A stretch of 64,000 nt of DNA from Ammoniphilus sp. CFH 90114 (GTDB lineage: Bacteria > Bacillota > Bacilli > Aneurinibacillales > RAOX-1), in NCBI RefSeq assembly GCF_004123195.1, contig NZ_SDLI01000001.1:124001-188000 (forward strand), in the 5' to 3' direction. Below, piece after piece: positions 57,808-64,000 of this stretch; positions within the stretch are counted from its first letter, which is position 1, and each line of letters opens with the position of its first letter. The position numbers were made by a program, and so were the translations under genes. Under the pieces are notes generated by a model. The model had not been told where the DNA came from. It made no database searches and was given only the letters and a program-made list of their open reading frames with translations.

Positions 57808-57843
57808 AAAAGGGTATCCACAGCTTAAAGGATACCCTTTTTG
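57808..57843 (+). terminator. Terminator before holA
   Basis: AAAAGGGTATCC and GGATACCCTTTT form a perfect 12-base-pair stem, and further T residues follow. Confidence 0.9.
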
Positions 57844-57902
57844 CGATATACATTTATGAATCTGATATAATAAGGTTGATGCTTGGCGGTGAGGTGGAGT
57901 AA

Positions 57903-58934
57903 ATGGAATATCGAAGTATTTTTAAGGAAATACAGCAAGGAATAATAAAGCCTATTTATCTGTTATATGGAACAGAAGCATTTTTAATTGAAGAATGCAT
58001 CAACTTTATAAAAACTAAAGCGATTGATGAGCAATTTTTAGATTTTAATTTTAGCGTTTTTGACCTGAATGAAATACCGATCCAGCAAGCCGTTATGGAT
58101 GCAGAGACCCTTCCGTTTATGGGGGATAAGCGAGTGGTGGTGGCTAAGAATGCCCACTTTCTAACCGGGGCGAAAGCAAGTGGGGGGGTCGATCACTCCG
58201 TTGATTCTCTTCAGGCTTACCTAGACAATCCTACAGATACCAGCATTTTGATTTTGACTGTCTTCCAAGATAAATTAGATGAACGGAAAAAAGTAGTGAA
58301 AGGGTTAAAGTCTGTTGGGGCAGTAGTGCCATTTATGCCATTGAAGGACCAAGAACTATGGGGATGGATTAAAAGGCAAGCGCAAAAGAGAGGTGTCCAA
58401 ATGGACGATCACTCAGCTCAGACCCTTGATCGAATTGTAGGTAACGATCTCAGGCGTCTACAGCAAGAAATGGACAAGATGGCTTCCTACGTAGGTCAAG
58501 GTGGCTTAATAACAGAGGAAGTTGTCTATTCCTTGGGTTCTAGAACATTAGAGCAGGATATCTTTGGTTTAATTGATAAAGCGTCTCGCTTAGATATTGA
58601 TCAGGCTATGCGTATTTATTATGATCTTTTGAAGAATAAAGAGGAACCGCTAACCATTCTCAGTTTGTTAGCTCGTCAGTTTAGACTTATTCTTCAAGTG
58701 AAGATTTTATCTGCCAGAGGGTATTCTGGACAACAGATGGCCTCTATATTAGGTGTCCACCCATATCCCATAAAGCTTGCAGCGGAGAAAGCACAGCGGT
58801 TTAAAGAGAAGGCATTGAGACGAATTATTGCTTATTTAGCAGAAGAGGATTATCGAATTAAGACGGGACAGATTGACAAATCTCTTTCCATGGAATTATT
58901 TTTTATGAGACTAAGAGATATGCTCGAGTCCTAA
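57903..58934 (+). CDS. holA: DNA polymerase III delta subunit (clamp loader)
   Basis: HolA opens the sliding clamp within the clamp-loader complex. The 343-residue protein has the family N-terminus KPIYLLYGTEAFLIEECINF, a degenerate AAA+ fold without Walker A, FMGDKRVVVAKNA, and a C-terminal helical collar with QEMDKMASYVG and LSLLARQFRLILQ. It corresponds to YqeN in B. subtilis, between comEC and rpsT. Start: ATG 57903 with GAGGTGGAG. Confidence 0.95.
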   Translation: MEYRSIFKEIQQGIIKPIYLLYGTEAFLIEECINFIKTKAIDEQFLDFNFSVFDLNEIPIQQAVMDAETLPFMGDKRVVVAKNAHFLTGAKASGGVDHSVDSLQAYLDNPTDTSILILTVFQDKLDERKKVVKGLKSVGAVVPFMPLKDQELWGWIKRQAQKRGVQMDDHSAQTLDRIVGNDLRRLQQEMDKMASYVGQGGLITEEVVYSLGSRTLEQDIFGLIDKASRLDIDQAMRIYYDLLKNKEEPLTILSLLARQFRLILQVKILSARGYSGQQMASILGVHPYPIKLAAEKAQRFKEKALRRIIAYLAEEDYRIKTGQIDKSLSMELFFMRLRDMLES

Positions 58935-58942
58935 ATACGAGA

Positions 58943-58984
58943 AAAGAGGAGTGTTCTTGCTACAAGGCAAGGACACTCCTCTTT
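58943..58984. terminator. Bidirectional terminator between holA and rpsT
   Basis: AAAGAGGAGTGTTCTTGC and GCAAGGACACTCCTCTTT form an almost perfect 18-base-pair stem with loop TACAAG. Confidence 0.92.
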
Positions 58985-59013
58985 AATTCGAAGCTTGTAA
59001 GTCTCTTAAGGGA

Positions 59014-59280
59014 TTAAGCAGTTACGCCGTTCACTTTTTGAGCCAAGCGAGACTTTCTGCGGGAAGCCTCATTTTTATGAATAAGACCTTTAGTTACAGC
59101 CTTGTCTAGCTTCTTAGCAGCAAGCTTGTAAGCTTCTTGAGCTGCAGCTACATCGTTTGTAGCTACCGCAGCTTCAACACCCTTAAGGGCTGTGCGAAGA
59201 GCGGATTTCTGTGAAACACGCTGAAGACGTCTTTTTTCATTCGTCTTTGTACGCTTAATTTGGGACTTAATATTTGGCAT
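59014..59280 (-). CDS. rpsT: 30S ribosomal protein S20
   Basis: S20 binds 16S rRNA in the 30S body. The 88-residue basic protein begins [18 protein letters not shown] and contains [14 protein letters not shown], both family hallmarks. ATG at 59280 is supported by AAGGAGGTG upstream on the minus strand; a longer frame is spurious. It is divergent from gpr and convergent with holA as in B. subtilis. Confidence 0.98.
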   Translation of the reverse strand: MPNIKSQIKRTKTNEKRRLQRVSQKSALRTALKGVEAAVATNDVAAAQEAYKLAAKKLDKAVTKGLIHKNEASRRKSRLAQKVNGVTA

Positions 59281-59377
59281 CAGATTCACCTCCTTGGTGC
59301 ATCCATAAGTAACATTCGCTGAAGTTAGCAACAGAAGATATTCTATCATGTCGAAAATAGAAATGCAATAACGGAGT

Positions 59378-59408
59378 TGTATAAAAGTAAAGCTGTTATA
59401 GCATTATA
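59378..59408 (+). promoter_or_regulatory. Candidate sigmaG (forespore) promoter of gpr
   Basis: TGTATA at 59378-59383 and CATTATA at 59402-59408 with 18-base spacing resemble the sigmaF/G consensus (about GNATA and CATNNTA). gpr is a known forespore gene. The match is short and could be chance. Confidence 0.5.
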
Positions 59409-59455
59409 AATATAGAATTTTTGTGAAAAAATGGAATGCAAGGAGTTGGTGACTC

Positions 59456-60583
59456 ATGTCCATGAATGAAGAGCATCATGATCTTGATTTAAGCCGCTTT
59501 TCCGTACGGACAGATCTTGCTTTAGAAGCCCATCAGATCGCTGCGGAAAAGACGGGCGTCCCCCACATACAAGGCGTTGAGATGGGCACGCATGAAGAAG
59601 ACGGAATCCGAATTACTAGAGTTCAAGTGAGAAACGAACACGGTGCCAAAGCCATTGGAAAGATGCCAGGAAACTATCTAACGCTTGAAGCTCCTGGATT
59701 ACGCAGGAAGGATACGGAACTGCAAAATTTAGTGGCAACTCAATTTGCTCATGCCTTCAGTCAATTTCTCTCTGATTTAGGAATCAGCAAGGAGGCTAAA
59801 GCTTTAGTGGTTGGACTAGGGAATTGGAATGTTACCCCCGATGCTCTTGGCCCCATTGTTGTAGAAAATTTGTTAGTGACCCGACATCTGTTTGAATTAA
59901 TGCCTGAGCATGTAGAAGAGGGCTACCGTGCGGTAAGTGCTCTATCGCCTGGGGTGTTAGGGATAACAGGGATTGAAACCAGTGAGATTGTCTATGGTGT
60001 TGTAGAGAGGACCAAACCCGACTTTGTCATCGCTGTAGATGCCTTGGCTTCTCGTTCCATTGAACGTGTAAACAGCACGATTCAAATTTCGGATACAGGA
60101 ATTAATCCTGGCTCAGGAGTTGGGAATAAGCGTAAGCCGCTTAACAAAGAGACTCTAGGTATTCCAGTTGTTGCGATCGGGGTACCGACCGTTGTAGATG
60201 CCGTTTCCATTGCTAGTGACACTATTGACTATGTCTTGTCTCACATGGGGCGGCAGATGAGAGAGGCTGCCAATCCAACACCGGCTAGTCGACTTACTCC
60301 GTCGGGCTTCGCGTTACCCGGAACGCCTAAGCCATTGGATAAGGATGAACAACCCTCAGAAGAAGGGAAAAAGGTGATTATGGGGTTAGTTGGTTCTCTC
60401 CCGGAGATGGAGAAAAGAGAGCTCATTCGTGAAGTCCTTCAACCGCTTGGTCATAATCTTATCGTTACACCCAAAGAAGTGGATGAGTTTGTTGAAGATA
60501 TTGCCAATATCATTGCCAACGGGCTTAATGCAGCGTTGCACGACATCATTGATATGGATAACGTTTCAGCTTATACGCATTAA
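59456..60583 (+). CDS. gpr: Germination protease GPR
   Basis: GPR starts degradation of small acid-soluble spore proteins at germination. The 375-residue protein is a zymogen with a short pro-region before [11 protein letters not shown]. It contains [63 protein letters not shown] and [17 protein letters not shown], all matching the family over its full length (long stretches here cut at natural turns). ATG 59456 follows AAGGAG. The candidate sigmaG promoter lies about 50 bases upstream. spoIIP, which follows gpr in B. subtilis, is missing here. Confidence 0.96.
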   Translation: MSMNEEHHDLDLSRFSVRTDLALEAHQIAAEKTGVPHIQGVEMGTHEEDGIRITRVQVRNEHGAKAIGKMPGNYLTLEAPGLRRKDTELQNLVATQFAHAFSQFLSDLGISKEAKALVVGLGNWNVTPDALGPIVVENLLVTRHLFELMPEHVEEGYRAVSALSPGVLGITGIETSEIVYGVVERTKPDFVIAVDALASRSIERVNSTIQISDTGINPGSGVGNKRKPLNKETLGIPVVAIGVPTVVDAVSIASDTIDYVLSHMGRQMREAANPTPASRLTPSGFALPGTPKPLDKDEQPSEEGKKVIMGLVGSLPEMEKRELIREVLQPLGHNLIVTPKEVDEFVEDIANIIANGLNAALHDIIDMDNVSAYTH

Positions 60584-60611
60584 TGTGAAGGGATAAGGGA
60601 GCGATGATCAG

Positions 60612-60971
60612 ATGAAGTGGAGAATCCAGTTTATACTGCTTGTGATGGTGATGTCTTGTTTGGTTATAGGAGGGATCCACTTGGCGGAAAAAGGGATTCA
60701 GCGAGTGGAAGGCACGGAGGATGGTCCTGTCCAATCGTTCAATATTGCCAGAGTGGATCAGGGCAAAATGGAGATGACCGTCCTTGGCAGACAATATTCC
60801 ATAACGAATCAGCAAGACCTTCCACATGAGGAAATGACTCAGGATTCCTCTGTATCGTCGCCTCCTAGTCAACAACAACATATGGAAAATTGGGCCAGCA
60901 CCATCGGGAATCGCGTAGGCAGATGGATGACGACTTCTACGCAAAAACTAATGAATTGGCTTTTAGGCTAG
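60612..60971 (+). CDS. DUF3679 protein (YqxA-like)
   Basis: A 119-residue protein with one N-terminal membrane helix or signal (ILLVMVMSCLVIGGIHLAE) followed by a short external part with MEMTVLGRQYS. It matches B. subtilis YqxA in position (just before lepA), length and the VLG segment. The C-terminal third is Ser/Gln-rich, then amphipathic. It starts 28 bases after gpr with AAGGGAGC. Function unknown, probably sporulation-linked by context. Confidence 0.75.
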   Translation: MKWRIQFILLVMVMSCLVIGGIHLAEKGIQRVEGTEDGPVQSFNIARVDQGKMEMTVLGRQYSITNQQDLPHEEMTQDSSVSSPPSQQQHMENWASTIGNRVGRWMTTSTQKLMNWLLG

Positions 60972-61064
60972 TGTGGAAATCAATGATTTAGCATTGCTTC
61001 CGTCTACCTCCCCTGATATAATCAAACTTAGTGCATTTTTTCGCCTCAGGGAGGTATTTTCATA

Positions 61065-62879
61065 ATGGACAGACGTGAAAGACAAAAGAAGATTCGTAAC
61101 TTTTCTATAATCGCTCATATTGATCATGGGAAATCTACATTAGCTGACCGTTTACTCGAATTTACGGGAACGCTAAGCGACCGGGAAAAAGAAGACCAGT
61201 TCCTTGATTCGATGGACTTAGAGAGGGAACGTGGAATTACAATCAAGTTAAATGCTGTTCGCTTAAAGTATAAAGCAAAAGACGGCGAGGAATATATTCT
61301 TCACCTCATTGATACGCCGGGTCATGTTGATTTTACCTATGAAGTATCACGAAGCTTAGCGGCGTGTGAAGGGGCTTTGCTTGTCGTCGATGCAGCGCAG
61401 GGAATTGAAGCCCAGACATTAGCGAATGTCTACTTAGCATTAGACAATAACCTTGAGATTCTTCCGGTGATTAACAAGATCGACTTGCCAAGTGCTGAAC
61501 CAGAACGTGTTAAGAATGAAGTGGAAGAAGTCATCGGTTTAGATGCTAGTGATGCCGTTTTAGCATCAGCGAAGGCTGGAATTGGGATTGAAGATATCCT
61601 TGAACAAGTTGTACAGAAGGTGCCTGCTCCACAGGGAGATCCAGACGCTTCTGTACAGGCCTTGATTTTTGACTCTTATTATGATGCGTACCGTGGAGTT
61701 ATTGCGAATATACGCGTAGTGAATGGTACTATCCGCAAGGGTATGAAAATCAAGATGATGGCAACAAACAAGGTTTTTGAAGTAACGGAAGTAGGAACTT
61801 CTGCCCCTTTCCCCATTGCCGTTGAGGAATTAACGGTTGGCGATGTAGGGTTTGTGGCCGCAAGTATTAAATCGGTTGGCGATACCCGAGTAGGGGATAC
61901 GATTACGAGTGCAGATAACCCTGCGAAGGAACCATTGCCAGGATACCGTAAGATTAATCCTATGGTGTTCTGTGGTCTATATCCTGTCGACACGGCAGAA
62001 TATAATGACTTGCGAGAAGCGTTAGAGAAACTGCAATTGAATGATGCCTCTTTACAGTTTGAGCCTGAGACTTCACAAGCTCTTGGCTTCGGCTTCCGAT
62101 GTGGTTTCCTTGGTCTTCTGCACATGGAAATTATTCAGGAGCGGATTGAAAGAGAGTTCAATATCACATTAATTACGACCGCACCAAGCGTTATCTATAA
62201 AGTCACCAAGACGGATGGAGAGCATTTTGATATCGATAATCCGTCCAAGATGCCTGATGCTCAAGTAATCGACTTCGTAGAAGAGCCTTTTGTGAAGGCC
62301 TCCATCATGGTTCCTAAGGATTTCGTTGGGGCAATTATGGAATTATGCCAAGGCAAGCGCGGAGAATTCATGGATATGCAGTATATCGATGAGAACCGCG
62401 TGCAAATCATTTATGAGATGCCTCTAGCTGAGATTGTTTATGATTTCTTTGATCAGCTGAAGTCAAGCACGAAAGGATATGCGTCTTTCGATTATGAGGT
62501 CATAGGCTATCGACAATCGAAGCTGGTGAAGATGGATATCATGCTGAACGCTGAGGTGGTCGATGCTCTGTCGATTATCGTCCACAAAGATTCAGCTTAT
62601 GCCCGTGGCAAGCTTCTCTGTGAAAAGCTAAAAGAACTTATTCCAAGACAGATGTTTGAAGTACCTATCCAGGCTGCTATCGGTAAGAAAATTGTTGCCC
62701 GAGAAACGATTAAAGCGATGCGTAAGAACGTTCTAGCGAAATGTTATGGTGGTGACATTTCTCGTAAGCGTAAGTTGCTTGAGAAGCAGAAGGAAGGGAA
62801 AAAGCGTATGAAGCAAGTCGGAAACGTGGAAGTCCCTCAGGAAGCGTTTATGGCTGTTCTGCAAATGGATAAGAAATAA
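61065..62879 (+). CDS. lepA: Elongation factor 4 (LepA)
   Basis: LepA is a ribosome-associated GTPase linked to translation initiation and back-translocation. The 604-residue protein has G1 [10 protein letters not shown]3 DTPGH, G4 NKIDLPSA, the EF-G-like domains II to V ([21 protein letters not shown] split by strands), and the LepA-specific C-terminal domain ([21 protein letters not shown], 20 residues at its core). Ribosome site GGGAGG. It is followed by a terminator and hemW, as in B. subtilis. Confidence 0.98.
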   Translation: MDRRERQKKIRNFSIIAHIDHGKSTLADRLLEFTGTLSDREKEDQFLDSMDLERERGITIKLNAVRLKYKAKDGEEYILHLIDTPGHVDFTYEVSRSLAACEGALLVVDAAQGIEAQTLANVYLALDNNLEILPVINKIDLPSAEPERVKNEVEEVIGLDASDAVLASAKAGIGIEDILEQVVQKVPAPQGDPDASVQALIFDSYYDAYRGVIANIRVVNGTIRKGMKIKMMATNKVFEVTEVGTSAPFPIAVEELTVGDVGFVAASIKSVGDTRVGDTITSADNPAKEPLPGYRKINPMVFCGLYPVDTAEYNDLREALEKLQLNDASLQFEPETSQALGFGFRCGFLGLLHMEIIQERIEREFNITLITTAPSVIYKVTKTDGEHFDIDNPSKMPDAQVIDFVEEPFVKASIMVPKDFVGAIMELCQGKRGEFMDMQYIDENRVQIIYEMPLAEIVYDFFDQLKSSTKGYASFDYEVIGYRQSKLVKMDIMLNAEVVDALSIIVHKDSAYARGKLLCEKLKELIPRQMFEVPIQAAIGKKIVARETIKAMRKNVLAKCYGGDISRKRKLLEKQKEGKKRMKQVGNVEVPQEAFMAVLQMDKK

Positions 62880-62885
62880 TGCAAT

Positions 62886-62913
62886 AGGCTTTGGCGTTAG
62901 CCAAGGCCTTTTA
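62886..62913 (+). terminator. Terminator-like stem between lepA and hemW
   Basis: AGGCTTTGGC and GCCAAGGCCT pair around GTTA, followed by TTTTA. The short T run suggests partial readthrough. Confidence 0.7.
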
Positions 62914-62939
62914 TCTATTATGTAAGAAGGAGGGGTAAA

Positions 62940-64000
62940 ATGCCCCAATCAGTATATATTCATATTCCGTTCTGCACAAACAAGTGTTATTATTGTGATT
63001 TTAATTCTTATGTGACAGAGAATCAGCAACTAATCTGGGACTATTTGTACGCATTAGAGCGGGAGATGGAGGCAACGATTCGTATCAACCCTCCTGACCA
63101 GATTAAGACTATTTTTGTTGGTGGCGGAACTCCCACATTCTTATCTTACGAGCAGATGCAGTACTTCTTAACAAGTGTTCAAAAGAAAATCCCAAACCAA
63201 GCTCCTGATATAGAATTTACAATGGAAGCGAATCCGGGAACGACTGATTTGGATAAACTATCCATTATGAGGCAGGGCGGTGTTAACCGCCTTAGTTACG
63301 GTGTGCAAGCCTTTGATGATGAGTTGCTGAAGAGGATTGGCCGGATCCACGATTCAGCACAGGTCATGACGAGCATTGAGAATGCAAAGTTGGCGGGATT
63401 TAATAATATATCGATTGATCTCATTTTCGGACTTCCGGGTCAAACCCCAGAACTCTTTCAGCGTACCTTAGATCAAGCTTTTTCCTTAGATCTACAGCAC
63501 TTTTCTGCTTACAGTTTGAAGGTAGAGGAGAATACTCGCTTTCACGTTTTATATGAGCGCAATCAGCTCATCCTTCCTTCAGAAGAAGAAGAGGTGTTGA
63601 TGTATGAACTCGTTCGAAAGGAAATGGCACGTCATAGCTATCTGCAGTACGAAATAAGCAACTTCTCGAAGCCGGGATTCGAGAGTCGTCACAATCAAAC
63701 GTATTGGAAAAATGAGGAGTATTACGGAATGGGTGCGGGGGCACATGGCTATGTAAAGGGGAGAAGGCATGTCAATGCAGGCCCTGTTCAGCAATATATC
63801 CAGCTTGTACAGGAAAAAGAGCTTCCTCGGGTAGAAGAGTTTGCTGTGGCTCCGCAAGAGGCAATGGAAGAGTATATGATTATGGGGTTGCGCTTAATGG
63901 CGGGGGTATCAGAAAGTGAGTTTCAAGCGCGGTATGGAACTTCACTAGATTCTGTATTTGGAGAAGAGGTTAAGGAACTAATAAATATTGGTTTATTGGA
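62940..64000 (+). CDS. hemW: HemW-like radical SAM heme chaperone (partial at 3' end)
   Basis: A radical SAM protein annotated for years as HemN; members at this locus, with only the core domain and IHIPFCTNKCYYCDF (three cluster cysteines plus the HemW-type CDF), are heme-trafficking HemW proteins. It has FVGGGTPTFLS, EANPGTT, GVQAFDDELLKRIGR and IDLIFGLPGQTPE, and YEISNFSKPG. The frame is open to the window edge at about 353 codons; family length is about 380, so roughly 25 to 30 residues are missing. AAGGAGGGG lies before ATG 62940. The cluster shares ancestry with hemZ at 12526. Confidence 0.92.
   Translation, partial: MPQSVYIHIPFCTNKCYYCDFNSYVTENQQLIWDYLYALEREMEATIRINPPDQIKTIFVGGGTPTFLSYEQMQYFLTSVQKKIPNQAPDIEFTMEANPGTTDLDKLSIMRQGGVNRLSYGVQAFDDELLKRIGRIHDSAQVMTSIENAKLAGFNNISIDLIFGLPGQTPELFQRTLDQAFSLDLQHFSAYSLKVEENTRFHVLYERNQLILPSEEEEVLMYELVRKEMARHSYLQYEISNFSKPGFESRHNQTYWKNEEYYGMGAGAHGYVKGRRHVNAGPVQQYIQLVQEKELPRVEEFAVAPQEAMEEYMIMGLRLMAGVSESEFQARYGTSLDSVFGEEVKELINIGLL

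Noticed and set aside
62940-64000. Annotation as coproporphyrinogen oxidase HemN
   Set aside because: The short HemN-like form at the lepA locus, with its CxxxCxxCDF pattern, fits HemW; true HemN is longer.

Overview
The window is a chromosomal segment of an endospore-forming, genetically competent Gram-positive bacterium of the order Bacillales. The evidence is the set of sporulation genes (spoVB, sigK, gpr, yyaC, a refZ-like gene), competence genes (comN, comER, comEA, comEB, comEC), T-box leaders, CymR, Zur and IreB, together with gene order that follows two blocks of the Bacillus subtilis chromosome. Split secD/secF, the mixture of orders and the frequent TTG starts suggest a Paenibacillaceae-type lineage (Brevibacillus/Aneurinibacillus/Ammoniphilus-like) rather than Bacillus itself; this placement is inference. 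No insertion sequence, prophage, CRISPR array, tRNA or rRNA was seen.

Positions 1-35,700 form the yrv/yrr block: spoVB (cut by the window edge), comN, secD-secF, a cation efflux gene, a recJ-locus gene, apt, rel, dtd, a four-SH3 cell-wall amidase, hemZ, a T-box-controlled hisS-aspS operon, 6S RNA, tcdA, rarA, cymR, a cysteine desulfurase, mnmA, a TPR gene, a PRC-barrel gene, an AI-2E family permease, a T-box-controlled alaS, the ireB-ruvX-DUF1292 trio, mltG, the tRNA wobble-uridine trio trmR-trhP1-trhP2, and a class B penicillin-binding protein. These genes serve tRNA charging and modification, the stringent response, sulfur trafficking and envelope growth.

Positions 35,700-39,700 are a small accessory stretch: a frameshifted cbiM with cbiN, an LSm-like protein with a Gly/Tyr/Pro-rich repeat, an uninterrupted sigK, a tiny four-cysteine protein, zur, and a TetR (RefZ-like) gene. 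Positions 39,700-64,000 are the yqe/com/lepA block: yqeG-yqeH-aroE-yhbY-nadD-yqeK-rsfS-yqeM, then yyaC, comER, comEA, a metabolic insert (metY, a saccharopine dehydrogenase-like gene, asnB), comEB, a YggT gene, comEC, an ECF sigma/anti-sigma pair, holA, rpsT, gpr, yqxA, lepA and hemW (cut by the edge).

The strongest anomaly is the gene at the recJ locus (5309-7186). It is clearly RecJ-derived, with an N-terminal DHH scaffold, OB fold and Bacilli-type C-terminal domain. Every recognisable catalytic metal-binding motif is replaced or deleted and the DHHA1 region is missing, yet the reading frame is open over 625 codons. It looks like a RecJ pseudo-enzyme, in principle like eukaryotic Cdc45. Secondary points of interest are a folded RNA element before holA, a gene start embedded in a terminator (pbpI), a Shine-Dalgarno-masking hairpin before yrrD, an aspartate specifier in the hisS-aspS T-box, a relic of a YczE/YitT-type membrane gene, and several small genes.
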